Positions 39,609-49,019 of a stretch of 64,000 nt of DNA are shown here, one piece after another; position 1 is the first letter of the stretch, and every line of letters begins with the position of its first letter. The stretch spans positions 102,016 to 166,015 of the forward strand of contig NZ_VIGX01000008.1 in the NCBI RefSeq assembly GCF_007858475.1, in the 5' to 3' direction. The notes under the pieces were generated by a model. That model searched no databases, had not been told where the DNA came from, and saw only the letters and a program-made list of their open reading frames with translations. This stretch comes from Tsukamurella conjunctivitidis (GTDB taxonomy: Bacteria; Actinomycetota; Actinomycetes; Mycobacteriales; Mycobacteriaceae). Both the position numbers and the translations under genes were made by a program.

Positions 39609-40820
39609 CTAGACGACGCCGTGCAGCGGCGGCCGCTCCTCGTTCAGCGTGAACCGACCCAGGTGATTGACCTTGTAGCGCACCGGATCGTGCAGGGTGT
39701 GGGTACGCCCGTCGCGCCAGTACCGGTCGAGGCCGGCGTCGCCCGCGGCGCTCCGGGTGCCGCTCACCTCGAACAGTGCCGACGGCACCTCGACGGCCGC
39801 ACGGTCCGCGAGTACCTTCGCGGTGGCGACGGCGAGGGAGGCCTCGGCGGCGGTGTCGGGCCCCGGCGCCGCGAAGGCGCCGTCCACCGCACGCGCGGCG
39901 ACGGCGAGCGCCGCCTCCGCGGCGCGGACCGTCACCGTGAGCTCGCCGAAGCGTTGGATGACGAGCGGATCGTCCTGCGCGCGATCGACGTCCGCCTCGA
40001 ACCAGGGACGGGACTTGGTGCGGACGAACTCGGCGGCGGCCTCGAGTGCGCCGCGCGCGATACCGGTGTCGATTGCGACGTGCAGCAGTTGCGCGAAGGC
40101 TCCGTAGCCGGTGGGTTCGGAGACCGCGGGCGAGCGCGGGAGGATCGCGTCCACGGGCACGGCGACGTCGTCGAAGCGCACTGTTCCGCTCCCGGTCGTC
40201 CGCTGCCCGAGCCCGTTCCAGTCGTCGGCGATGGTGATGCCCGGGGTGTCCGCCGGGACGAAGGCGATGATCTGCTCCCCGGAGTCCGCGTCGCGCGCCA
40301 GTACCGCGAGAAGGTGCGCGTAGGGCGAGCCCGTGCAGTAGAACTTCTCGCCGTCGAGGTGTGCGCCCTCAGCCGTGCGCGTCAGCGTGGTCGCGACGTC
40401 CGCCACCGTTCTTCCGCCGCGCTCGGATTGGGCGTTGGCGATCCGAGCCCCGTCGAGCACCTGACCGAAGATCCTGCGCTGCAGGATCTCCGAGCCCGCC
40501 AGACGCAGCGCCGTGAGGTACACGTAGTGGCTGTGCGGGATCTGCGCCAACGACGGGTCGGCGGTGGCGAGCGTGCGGAAGACCTCGGCGACGACCGACG
40601 GCGGCAGGTCGGGCCCGCCGAAGCGGGCCGGTACGGTCAGCGCGAACAGGCCGGCGTCGGAGAGGTATTCGACCTCCGCGTGGGGCTGGCTCCGCTCGCG
40701 GTCGCGCTCGGCGGCACCGTCGGCGAAGCGCGCCGCGAGTTCGCGCGCCGCGTCGACGGCGGCCGCGGCGGAGTCGATCGCCGCGGCGGGCCGCGAGTCG
40801 GCTACCGGCGCGACCGTCAC
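39609..40820 (-). CDS. sfnB: SfnB-family sulfur-acquisition oxidoreductase
   Basis: A 403-residue acyl-CoA dehydrogenase fold flavoprotein of the SfnB/DszC type. Stretches such as IPHSHYVYLTALRLAGSE, NAQSERGG, LDGEKFYCTGS and IADDWNGLGQRTTGSGTV match SfnB proteins used in sulfone or sulfonate sulfur acquisition. The GTG start overlaps the sfnG stop as GTGA, so the two are made together. It lacks an acyl-CoA dehydrogenase role indication in this operon. The exact reaction is unsettled even in the family. Confidence 0.85.
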   Translation of the reverse strand: MTVAPVADSRPAAAIDSAAAAVDAARELAARFADGAAERDRERSQPHAEVEYLSDAGLFALTVPARFGGPDLPPSVVAEVFRTLATADPSLAQIPHSHYVYLTALRLAGSEILQRRIFGQVLDGARIANAQSERGGRTVADVATTLTRTAEGAHLDGEKFYCTGSPYAHLLAVLARDADSGEQIIAFVPADTPGITIADDWNGLGQRTTGSGTVRFDDVAVPVDAILPRSPAVSEPTGYGAFAQLLHVAIDTGIARGALEAAAEFVRTKSRPWFEADVDRAQDDPLVIQRFGELTVTVRAAEAALAVAARAVDGAFAAPGPDTAAEASLAVATAKVLADRAAVEVPSALFEVSGTRSAAGDAGLDRYWRDGRTHTLHDPVRYKVNHLGRFTLNEERPPLHGVV

Positions 40821-41926
40821 ACCAGCGCCCCGGCGCGGCTCGCCTCGATCTCGCGGACCAGTGGCAGGACCTTCTCGCCGAAGTACTCGATCTCCTCCTG
40901 GAAGTGCAGGAAGCCGCCGAGGATGAGGTCGACGCCGAGCTCCTTGTAGGCGACGATCCGTTCCGCGACCTGCTCCGGCGTGCCGATCAGTTGGGTGCGG
41001 AAGCCGTCGTTGTACTGCACGAGGTCCTCGAACGAGGAGTCCGCCCACATGCCGCGGCCATCGGAGGTGGACTTGCCGGCCTGCTGCACCGCGTCGCGGA
41101 AGCCCTCGACGGCGGGCTTGTTCGCCTTCTCGACGATCTCGCGCAGGGTGTCCCGCGCCTCCTTCTCGGTGTCGCGGGCGATGATGAAGCCGTTGAGCCC
41201 GAACTTCACCTCGCGCTGCGCCTCGCGGGCGACGCGGCGCAGATCGTCGAGCTGGTCGGTGACCCCGTCGAAGTCCTTGCCGTTCGAGAAGTACCAGTCG
41301 GCGTACTTCCCGCCGTTGATCCGCGCGGCCGACGAGTTGCCGCCCTGGAAGAGTTCGGGATTCGGGCGCTCGGGGGTGTTGAGCGGCTTGGGCTTGAGGG
41401 TGAAGTCGCGGATGCGGTAGAAGTCACCGCCGAAGTCGACGTTGTCCTCGGTCCAGATCTTGCGGATCACCTCGAGGAACTCGGCGCTGCGGCGGTAGCG
41501 CTCGTCGTGCTCGAGCCAGGGCTCGCCGAGGGCCTTGAACTCGCCGGCGAACCAGCCCGAGACGACGTTGATCGCGAACCGGCCGTTCGACAGGTGGTCG
41601 GCGGTGGCGCCGAACTTCGCGAGGACCGCCGGGTGCCAGAGGCCGGGGTGCACGGCCGCGATGACCTTGAGCTTCTCCGTGGCGCCGAGCAGGGCCAGGC
41701 TGAAGGAGGTGGACTCGTGCTGGTACTCGGCGCCGTAGCTCGCCATGTACCGGACCTGCGAGAGGGCGTACTCGAAGCCCACGCGTTCGGCTGTCTGCGC
41801 CAGCTTCTTGTTGTACTCGAAGTCCCAGCTGGTGCGCTGCTCGATGTCGCTCGTCACCAGGCCGCCCGAGACATTGGGCACCCAGTAGGCGAACTTGATC
41901 TCGTCGGCGATCTTCTCGGTGGTCAT
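40817..41926 (-). CDS. sfnG: FMNH2-dependent dimethylsulfone monooxygenase
   Basis: Converts dimethylsulfone to methanesulfinate, releasing sulfur for growth under sulfate limitation. The 369-residue LLM protein carries FAYWVPNVSGGLVTS, NVVSGWFAGEFKALGEPWLEHDERYRRS within longer matches, ELFQGGNSS and GFLHFQEEIEYF, all as I remember for Pseudomonas SfnG. AAGGA precedes the ATG. It lies between the msuD-like gene and sfnB, giving the sequence of sulfone-to-sulfonate-to-sulfite steps in one operon. Confidence 0.92.
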   Translation of the reverse strand: MTTEKIADEIKFAYWVPNVSGGLVTSDIEQRTSWDFEYNKKLAQTAERVGFEYALSQVRYMASYGAEYQHESTSFSLALLGATEKLKVIAAVHPGLWHPAVLAKFGATADHLSNGRFAINVVSGWFAGEFKALGEPWLEHDERYRRSAEFLEVIRKIWTEDNVDFGGDFYRIRDFTLKPKPLNTPERPNPELFQGGNSSAARINGGKYADWYFSNGKDFDGVTDQLDDLRRVAREAQREVKFGLNGFIIARDTEKEARDTLREIVEKANKPAVEGFRDAVQQAGKSTSDGRGMWADSSFEDLVQYNDGFRTQLIGTPEQVAERIVAYKELGVDLILGGFLHFQEEIEYFGEKVLPLVREIEASRAGALV

Positions 41927-41955
41927 GCGGAGTCCTTCGGGTCGGAGAACCGGGG

Positions 41956-43140
41956 CTAGGAAGTGGGGGAGAGGTTGGGCAGGAAGGCGCCGCGCACGGG
42001 CTCCGACGATGCGCCTGGAGCGCCGAGGAGGCCGCGGGCCGCGAGGCGGGGCCGGACGCCCTCGCCGAAGTGGTAGGCCTCCTCCAGGTGCGGGTACCCG
42101 GAGAGGATGAAGTGGTCGAGCCCGAGGTCGGCGTACTCGGCGATGAGGTCGGCGACCTCGTCGTGCGAGCCGACGAGAGCGGTACCCGCCCCGCCGCGGA
42201 CCAGTCCCACCCCGGTCCACAGTCCCGGGTAGACCTGGAGTGAGCGGGCGTCGGCGGCCTCGTCGAAGGCCGCTCCGCCGCCGTGCAGCTCGCGCATGAG
42301 CCGCTGGCCCTCCGACTCGCTCCGGGCGAGGTTGGCCTGCGCCGCGCGCACCGCGGCGGGGTCGAGGTTGCCCAGCAGCCGGTTGGCCTCGGCCCAGGCC
42401 TCCTCGCTCGTGTCGCGCGAGATCACGTGCAGGCGGATTCCGTAGGTGAGCTCGCGCCCCTGTGCGGCGGCGAGACCGCGGATCCAGTCGAGCTTCTTCT
42501 TCACCTGCGCGGGCGGCTCGCCCCAGGTGAGGTAGGTGTCGGCGTGCTTCGCGGCGACGTCGCCGGCGGCGGGGGAACTGCCGCCGAAGAAGATCGGGGG
42601 CGCGGGGTCCGGGCGGCGCGCGAGCAGGGCGTTCTCGGCGGAGACGTACTGGCCGGCGACGTTCACGGGCTGCGTCGAGCTGAACAGTTGCCGCGTGATG
42701 TCCAGGAACTCGCCGCAGCGGGCGTACCGCTCGTCCTTGCTGAGCGTGTCGCCGAAGGCGCGCTGCTCGGACGACTCGCCGCCCGTGACGACGTTGAGCA
42801 GCACCCGCCCGCCGGACTGCCACTGCAGCGTGCTCGCCATCTGGGCGGAGAGCAACGGGCTGACCAGGCCGGGACGCAACGCGACGAGGAACTTGAGCTT
42901 CTGCGTGGCCTCGGTGAGCAGCGCCGCCGTGAGCCAGGCGTCCTCGCACCACAGCCCGGTGGGGATGAGGACGGCCTCGAACTCGTTCGCCTCCGCGGCG
43001 AGTGCGAGCTGCTTGAGGTAGTGCAGGTTCGCCGGCCGGTCGCCGCTCATCGAACTGCCGTGCCCGCCCGCCATGAGGTTCCGTGAGTCGCCGTAGGTGG
43101 GCAGGAACCAGTGCAGGTGGAGGGGGGTGCGCGGGCTCAC
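41956..43140 (-). CDS. msuD: Alkane-/methanesulfonate monooxygenase (SsuD/MsuD-like)
   Basis: An FMNH2-dependent LLM enzyme that desulfonates alkanesulfonates to aldehyde and sulfite. 394 residues from the GTG at 43140, which has GGAAGG 6 bases upstream. LHWFLPTYGDSR, FEAVLIPTGLWCEDAW, FLVALRPGLVSP and NVVTGGESSEQRAFGD are typical of SsuD/MsuD. It is the first gene of the four-gene operon and divergent from the carboxylic acid reductase. No flavin reductase (ssuE/msuE) is seen nearby, so reduced FMN must come from elsewhere. The SsuD versus MsuD assignment is uncertain. Confidence 0.87.
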   Translation of the reverse strand: MSPRTPLHLHWFLPTYGDSRNLMAGGHGSSMSGDRPANLHYLKQLALAAEANEFEAVLIPTGLWCEDAWLTAALLTEATQKLKFLVALRPGLVSPLLSAQMASTLQWQSGGRVLLNVVTGGESSEQRAFGDTLSKDERYARCGEFLDITRQLFSSTQPVNVAGQYVSAENALLARRPDPAPPIFFGGSSPAAGDVAAKHADTYLTWGEPPAQVKKKLDWIRGLAAAQGRELTYGIRLHVISRDTSEEAWAEANRLLGNLDPAAVRAAQANLARSESEGQRLMRELHGGGAAFDEAADARSLQVYPGLWTGVGLVRGGAGTALVGSHDEVADLIAEYADLGLDHFILSGYPHLEEAYHFGEGVRPRLAARGLLGAPGASSEPVRGAFLPNLSPTS

Positions 43141-43251
43141 GTCGGCCTTCCGTTCGGTGGATCGGGATGTGGAGCGCAAGTCCACCACCATGGCGTCGCG
43201 GGGGCCAGGTTTGGACTCGCGATGCGTCGAACGTGCGGAGTTACCGATCAG

Positions 43252-43262
43252 TAGCTAAGCTA
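43252..43262. promoter_or_regulatory. Palindrome in divergent msuD/car promoter region
   Basis: TAGCTAAGCTA has 5-bp arms around one central A. It lies midway between the two divergent starts (112 and 44 bases away) in the only AT-richer part of the region. It could be an operator or part of a promoter; no regulator is identified. Confidence 0.3.
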
Positions 43263-43305
43263 GGGAAAGGGTTAGTTAGAGTTCCGTAGTGAAATGAGGT
43301 GTCAG

Positions 43306-46300
43306 ATGTCGATCGAGGCAGTGCAGGGTAGCGATCCGGCGATCACCGGTTCGGAGGCCACCGGACAGGCCGGTGCGCACGACGAGCGGCTTCCCCAGGT
43401 GATCGCGCGGATCTTCGCCCGGTTCGCGGACCGGCCCGCGTTCGCCACTCGGGACGGTGGGCCGCGCGCTCCGTACGTCACCGTCTCGTACGGGGAGATC
43501 TGGCGGCGGGTCACCGCGCTCGCCGCCGCCTGGCAGAGCGAACTGGCCGCGGGCGACTTCGTCGCGATCCTGGGCTTCACCAGTGCCGACTTCGTCACCG
43601 TCGACCTCGCGACCACGATCCTCGGCGCGCCGAACGTTCCCCTGCAGGCCGGCGCCCCCGCCGCCCGGATCGCCACGATCCTCGACGAGACCCGGCCGAA
43701 GATCTTCGCCGTGAGCGCCGATCAGGTCGACCTCGCCGAGCAGGCGCTGGCGGAATGCTCCGCCACGCCGCGGGTCGTCGTCTTCGACGGTGACCACCCC
43801 GGCTACGAGGGCCTGGAGGCCGACGTCCTCGCGGGTGAGGCGCTTCCCGCGCCCGCGCTCTTCGCGCCCGAACCGGGCTCGGACCCGCTCGTCACCCTGA
43901 TCTACACCTCGGGCAGCACCGGGACCCCGAAGGGCGCGATGTACACGGAGCAGCTGGTCTCCGACGCGTGGCTCAAGGTGGACAGCATCGTCGACGTCGA
44001 CCTGCCGTCCGAGTCCTTGCTGCACTTCCTACCGATGAGCCACATGTACGGCCGCAACTGGCTCATCGCCGGACTGGCCTCGGGCGGGACCGGCTACTTC
44101 GCCGGGGCGTCCGACATGTCGACGCTGTTCGAGGACCTCGCAGCCGCGCGCCCGACCGCGATCGGCCTCGTGCCCCGGGTGTGCGAGTTGATCCACCAAC
44201 GCTTCCTCGCCGTCGAGGCGGAGACCGACACCGAGACGGCCCGCGAAGAACTGCGCGACCGGGTTCTCGGCGGGCGGCTGCAGGCCGCGATGTGCGGCAG
44301 TGCCGCGCTGTCCGCCGACCTGCAGGCCTTCATGGAGTGGCTGCTGGGCATCGACATCCAGATCGGCTACGGCTCCACCGAGGCCGGCGGCGTCATCCGC
44401 GACGGCGTGGTCGTGCGGCCCCCGGTGACCGAGTACAAGCTCATCGACGTCCCCGAACTGGGCTACTTCGTCACCGACTCCCCGCATCCGCGCGGCGAGC
44501 TCCTGGTCAAATCGACGCAGCTCATCCCCGGGTACTACAACTCCGACAAGCGGATCCGCGACGACGAGGGTTTCTACCGCACCGGGGACGTCATGGCCGA
44601 GCTCGCGCCCGATCACCTCCAGTACGTCGACCGCCGCAGCAACGTGATCAAGTTGGCGCAGGGCGAGTTCGTGCCGATCGCGCAGCTCGAGGCCACGTAC
44701 GCCGCCGGCCCCGATGTGCACCAGATCTTCCTGTACGGCACCAGCGAGCGGTCGTATCTCCTCGGGGTCGTGGTGCCGGCGCCGGGGCCCGACGGGGAGA
44801 GCGACTCGGAAGCCCGTGTCCGCGTGCTCGACGGACTCGCGGCGATCGCGCGCGACAACGACCTCGCCGGGTACGAGCTGCCGCGCGATGTGATCATCGA
44901 ACGCGAGCCCTTCTCCCAGGAGAACGGACTGCGCTCCGGAATCGGCAAGCTCGTCCGCCCGGCCCTCAACGCCCGCTACGGCGCGGAGCTCGACGCCTTG
45001 TACGCCGCGGCCGAGGAGCGTCGCCGCGACGGACTGCGCGCGCTGGACGCCGACGGCTCGGTGGCGGAGACCGTCGTGCGGGCCGCTGCTCTCACCCTCG
45101 GTGTGCTGCCCGAGGAGCTCGACGAGGACACCAGGTTCCTCGACCTGGGCGGTGATTCGCTCTCCGCCCTCTCGCTCGCGACCACCCTCGAGGGCGTCTA
45201 CGACCTCCCCGTGCCGGTACAGGCGATCGTGGGCCCCACCGCGACGCTGGGCGGCGTGATCGCGCACATCGAGGAGGCCCGCGCGGGTGGCGTTCAGGCT
45301 CCCACCGCCGCGTCCATCCACGGCGCCGACGCCGAGGTGGCGCGCGCGGCCGACCTGCGCCTCGACCGGTTCATCGACCCGGGGCTGCTGGCGGCGGCCC
45401 CGTCGATCCCCGCGCCGCACGGAGAACCCTCGACGGTCTTCGTCACCGGCGGAACCGGCTACCTCGGCCGGTTCCTCCTGCTCGAGTGGCTGCGCCGCGT
45501 CGCGCCGCACGGGGGCACCGTCGTCGCGCTGGTCCGCGGCGCCGACGCCGACGACGCACGTCGCCGCGTCTTCGACGCGATCGGGACCTCCGATCCCGCG
45601 CTCACGACGGAGTTCGCGAGCCTCGCCGAGCGTCACCTCGAAGTGGTCGCCGGCGACTTCGGCGCGCCGTCCCTCGGCCTCGACGGTCCGACCTGGGAAC
45701 GCTTGGCGAACAGCGTGGACCACGTGGTCCACTGCGGCGCTATGGTCAACCACGTCCTGCCCTACGACCAGCTCTTCGGCCCGAACGTGGTGGGCACGGC
45801 GGAGATCGCCCGCCTCGCGATCACCGTGCGGCGCAAGTCGATCGACTACGTCTCGACGGTCGCCGTGGTCCCGCAGGACGACGGCCGCCTCCTGGCGGAG
45901 GACGACGACGTCCGGGTGGCGGGCGCCGAGCGCCGGATCGGTGCGGACGCCTACGCCAACGGCTACGCGGTGAGCAAGTGGGCGGGCGAGGTACTGCTCC
46001 GTGAGGCGTCCGACCTCGCGCACCTGCCGGTGCGGGTGTTCCGCTCGAACATGATCCTGGCGCACAGTCGGTTCCGCGGTCAGTACAACCCGGTGGACCA
46101 GTTCACGCGGCTGCTGCTGAGCATCGCCGAGACGGGGCTCGCGCCCGCCTCCTTCTCCGCCGATCCGAGCGGGCCGCGGGCGCACTACGACGGCCTGCCG
46201 GTGGACTTCACCGCCGAGTCGATCGTCACCCTCGGCGCCGCCGGGCGCGAGGGCTTCCGGACCTTCCACGTCCTCAACGTCGACGAGGGCGGTGCCGGGC

Positions 46301-46611
46301 TGGACGACTTCGTCGACTGGATCGCTGAGGACCGTCCGATCGAGCGTGTCGCGGACTACTCCGAGTGGCTCGCACGGTTCGAGGCGGCGCTGCGGGCGCT
46401 GCCCGCCGAGGACCGCCAGCGGTCGGTCCTCCCGCTGCTGCATTCGTTCGCCCGGCCCGCAGCGGCCGGCGCGGGTTCGGCGCTGACGGCCGACCGGTTC
46501 CGGGAGGCGGTGCGCGAGGCGAAGGTGGGGCCCGGCGACATCCCGCACCTCGATCGTGCACTCGTCGGTCGGTACCTCGATGGCTTCACCGCGGCGGGGT
46601 GGCTGGCGTAG
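43306..46611 (+). CDS. car: Carboxylic acid reductase (adenylation-PCP-thioester reductase)
   Basis: Reduces carboxylic acids to aldehydes with ATP and NADPH. About 1101 residues. The adenylation domain about 1-560 has YTSGSTGTPKGAM; the carrier domain carries the phosphopantetheine S618 in LGGDSLSAL; the reductase domain about 700-1101 has VTGGTGYLGRFL and a catalytic YAVSK-like GYAVSKW. The ATG at 43306 has GAGGTG upstream; an ATG at 43294 overlaps that element. Characterised CARs have about 1170 residues, so the N-terminus here is shorter. It needs a phosphopantetheinyl transferase encoded elsewhere. Confidence 0.9.
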   Translation: MSIEAVQGSDPAITGSEATGQAGAHDERLPQVIARIFARFADRPAFATRDGGPRAPYVTVSYGEIWRRVTALAAAWQSELAAGDFVAILGFTSADFVTVDLATTILGAPNVPLQAGAPAARIATILDETRPKIFAVSADQVDLAEQALAECSATPRVVVFDGDHPGYEGLEADVLAGEALPAPALFAPEPGSDPLVTLIYTSGSTGTPKGAMYTEQLVSDAWLKVDSIVDVDLPSESLLHFLPMSHMYGRNWLIAGLASGGTGYFAGASDMSTLFEDLAAARPTAIGLVPRVCELIHQRFLAVEAETDTETAREELRDRVLGGRLQAAMCGSAALSADLQAFMEWLLGIDIQIGYGSTEAGGVIRDGVVVRPPVTEYKLIDVPELGYFVTDSPHPRGELLVKSTQLIPGYYNSDKRIRDDEGFYRTGDVMAELAPDHLQYVDRRSNVIKLAQGEFVPIAQLEATYAAGPDVHQIFLYGTSERSYLLGVVVPAPGPDGESDSEARVRVLDGLAAIARDNDLAGYELPRDVIIEREPFSQENGLRSGIGKLVRPALNARYGAELDALYAAAEERRRDGLRALDADGSVAETVVRAAALTLGVLPEELDEDTRFLDLGGDSLSALSLATTLEGVYDLPVPVQAIVGPTATLGGVIAHIEEARAGGVQAPTAASIHGADAEVARAADLRLDRFIDPGLLAAAPSIPAPHGEPSTVFVTGGTGYLGRFLLLEWLRRVAPHGGTVVALVRGADADDARRRVFDAIGTSDPALTTEFASLAERHLEVVAGDFGAPSLGLDGPTWERLANSVDHVVHCGAMVNHVLPYDQLFGPNVVGTAEIARLAITVRRKSIDYVSTVAVVPQDDGRLLAEDDDVRVAGAERRIGADAYANGYAVSKWAGEVLLREASDLAHLPVRVFRSNMILAHSRFRGQYNPVDQFTRLLLSIAETGLAPASFSADPSGPRAHYDGLPVDFTAESIVTLGAAGREGFRTFHVLNVDEGGAGLDDFVDWIAEDRPIERVADYSEWLARFEAALRALPAEDRQRSVLPLLHSFARPAAAGAGSALTADRFREAVREAKVGPGDIPHLDRALVGRYLDGFTAAGWLA

Positions 46612-46623
46612 CCACCCTGCCAC

Positions 46624-46655
46624 GGCGGTCCGACACGCGCACCGTCGAGACCGCC
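46624..46655. terminator. Hairpin after car, possible terminator
   Basis: GGCGGTC (46624-46630) pairs with GACCGCC (46649-46655), extended by CGAC/GTCG with one bulged base. There is no T-run. It lies between car and ssb. Confidence 0.4.
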
Positions 46656-46792
46656 GCCATCCACAAGTAAGCGTACGAAACGTGTTTTCTCCACAGGTCC
46701 CGCCCTGGACGCCGTCCGGGGCGGGACCCGCGCATGACACTCGTTCACGACGGCCGGGAACAACCGGCCGCGACACGACGAGGAGGCGCGTC

Positions 46793-47353
46793 ATGCCCGG
46801 GGTACTTGTTTTCGCAGCGGGGAACGTCACGAACGACCTGACCTACCGGGAGTCCACCCGCGATCAGCGGCACGACTTCCTGAGCTTCACGATGGCGGCC
46901 AACAACGGCTACCTGGACGAGAACGGCGAGTGGAAGCAGACCAGCACCGTCTGGCTCAACGTCAAGGCCTTCGGCGCGCTCGCCCGCAACGCGCGCGCCG
47001 TGATCGCGAAGGGCCGGCCCGTCATCGTGCACGGCGAGCTCAAACACGAGACCTTCGACGGCGCGGACGGGCAGCGGCACAGCTCGCTGGATCTCAAGGC
47101 CGACGCGATCGGCCTCAACCTGCGGATGTGCGCGAGCCAGTACGTCGGCACGGGGGAGAGGTACCGGGAGATCGCGTCGCCGCCGCTGGAGACCGCTGCC
47201 GGGGGGCCGGATCGTGACCGGGCGGCGGGAGCGACGCCCGCCGACGACGACTCGGTTCGTGACCCCGTCCACGACGGCCCGGCGCAGGACGTCGTGGGCG
47301 AGGGCGACGAGGCCGGCCGCGCACCGGCCGCCGTGGGCGCGCCGGACTTCTAG
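46793..47353 (+). CDS. ssb: Accessory single-stranded DNA-binding protein
   Basis: 186 residues. An OB fold covers about 1-125: VFAAGNVTNDLTY, DFLSFTMAANN, STVWLNVKAFGALARNA and GKPVIVHGEL-like GRPVIVHGEL. An acidic disordered tail ends VGAPDF and lacks the usual acidic DDxPF tip that recruits partner proteins. It stands alone, not between rpsF and rpsR, and has an AGGAGG site. This points to a second SSB paralogue with a specialised role instead of the replicative protein. Confidence 0.82.
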   Translation: MPGVLVFAAGNVTNDLTYRESTRDQRHDFLSFTMAANNGYLDENGEWKQTSTVWLNVKAFGALARNARAVIAKGRPVIVHGELKHETFDGADGQRHSSLDLKADAIGLNLRMCASQYVGTGERYREIASPPLETAAGGPDRDRAAGATPADDDSVRDPVHDGPAQDVVGEGDEAGRAPAAVGAPDF

Positions 47354-47580
47354 AGCGGCCGCGGCCGCGCCCCGGTGCGGCGACGAGGCAGGGGCCTCGC
47401 TCACCCGGAGACCGCGGACGAGCCGGGGCGTCGCCGCAGCCCCGATGTCGGCCTCACACCCGGTGGTGCGTGGGCGTGAGGTCGAGTTCACGGGGCGGAC
47501 ACCGCGGGAACCGGCGCCGCAACATCGGCTGCCTACCTTCGACGCGAAAGAGATCGTCGACGCACCGAGAGGTCTGGGAC

Positions 47581-48993
47581 ATGAGCCGATCACACACGAT
47601 CACGGACTGGGATCCGGAGAACCGACGCCAATGGGAGTCGGGCGGTGAGAAGGTCGCGAAGCGGAACCTGCTGTGGTCCGTCGTCGCCGAGCACGTGGGT
47701 TTCTCGGTGTGGTCCCTGTGGTCCGTGATGGTCCTGTTCATGCCGCAGGACGTCTACGGCCTGAGCACGGCCGACAAGTTCCTCATCGGCGCCACCGCGA
47801 CCCTCGTGGGCTCGTGCCTGCGGATCCCGTACACGCTGGCCACGGCGCGTTTCGGCGGCCGCAACTGGACGATCTTCAGCGCCTTCGTCCTGGCGGTCCC
47901 CGTGATCGCGACGATGCTGATCCTCGCGAACCCCGGGCAGCCGCTGTGGGTGTACCTCGCGTGCGCGGCGCTCACCGGTTTCGGCGGCGGGAACTTCGCG
48001 TCATCGATGACCAACATCAACGCCTTCTTCCCGCAGCGGCTCAAGGGCTGGGCGCTCGGGCTCAACGCGGGCGGCGGCAACATCGGCGTGCCCGCTGTGC
48101 AACTGGTGGGGCTCCTCGTCATCGCGACCGCGGGCAACCGCGAGCCGTACTGGGTGTGCGCCGTCTACCTGGCGCTGCTGGCCGTGGCCGGGATCGGCGC
48201 GGCCCTGTTCATGGACAACCTCCAGGTCCCGACGGTCGACACCGCCGCGATGCGGGCTTCCACCCGCGACCGGGACACCTGGATCGTCTCCCTGCTCTAC
48301 ATCGGCACGTTCGGCTCCTTCATCGGTTTCTCCTTCGCCTTCGGCCAGGTCCTGCAGGCCACCTTCCGGGCGGGCGGCGAGTCCGCGGCGCAGGCCTCGC
48401 TCCATGCCGCGCAGATCGCCTTCATCGGTCCGCTGCTCGGTTCGATCTCCCGGGTCTACGGCGGCAAGCTCGCCGACCGGCTGGGCGGTGGCCGGGTCAC
48501 TCTCTACGTCTTCACGGGAATGATCGCAGCGGGCGGCGTCCTCATCGCGGCGGCCACGACGGCCGGCTCGGGCGCCCCGTCCGGTGCCGTACTCGGCGCG
48601 TACGTCCTCGGATTCATCGCCCTGTTCCTGCTCAGCGGCCTGGGCAACGGCTCGGTCTACAAGATGATCCCGTCGATCTTCGAGGCCAAGGCGCGCTCGC
48701 TCGACGCCGATGAGGCAACCCGCACCCACTACTCCCGCGCCATGTCGGGGGCGGTCATCGGCATCGCGGGCGCGATCGGCGGCCTCGGTGGCGTCGGGAT
48801 CAACCTGGTGCTGCGGGCCTCGTACCAGTCCTCCGGCACGGCGACGATCGCGTTCTGGGTGTTCGGCGCCTTCTACGTTCTCGCAGCACTGGTCACCTGG
48901 AAGGTCTACGTGCGTACGCCCGCCCCGCGCGGACATGGGACGCTTGACGCAACGCCGCGCGACGATGCGCTCACCGTCGCCGACACCCGATGA
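47581..48993 (+). CDS. narK: Nitrate/nitrite transporter (NarK-type MFS)
   Basis: A 470-residue major facilitator with about 12 membrane segments. The nitrate signatures are clear: GFGGGNFASSMTNINAFFP and LNAGGGNIGVPAVQ. It imports nitrate for the assimilatory enzymes encoded on the opposite strand, and may exchange nitrite. It heads the plus-strand set narK, hemD-like, cbiX-like; the next gene starts within or just after its end. The upstream 227 bases between ssb and narK hold no gene and no convincing regulator site. Confidence 0.93.
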   Translation: MSRSHTITDWDPENRRQWESGGEKVAKRNLLWSVVAEHVGFSVWSLWSVMVLFMPQDVYGLSTADKFLIGATATLVGSCLRIPYTLATARFGGRNWTIFSAFVLAVPVIATMLILANPGQPLWVYLACAALTGFGGGNFASSMTNINAFFPQRLKGWALGLNAGGGNIGVPAVQLVGLLVIATAGNREPYWVCAVYLALLAVAGIGAALFMDNLQVPTVDTAAMRASTRDRDTWIVSLLYIGTFGSFIGFSFAFGQVLQATFRAGGESAAQASLHAAQIAFIGPLLGSISRVYGGKLADRLGGGRVTLYVFTGMIAAGGVLIAAATTAGSGAPSGAVLGAYVLGFIALFLLSGLGNGSVYKMIPSIFEAKARSLDADEATRTHYSRAMSGAVIGIAGAIGGLGGVGINLVLRASYQSSGTATIAFWVFGAFYVLAALVTWKVYVRTPAPRGHGTLDATPRDDALTVADTR

Positions 48994-49019
48994 CCGCAGT
49001 ACCGAAGGAGTCCGATCCG

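Noticed and set aside
47476-47491. GTGAG-N6-TTCAC upstream of narK as a CRP/FNR-type or GlnR site
   Set aside because: The arms GTGA/TCAC are separated by 8 bases instead of 6, and the half-sites are inverted instead of tandem as GlnR needs.
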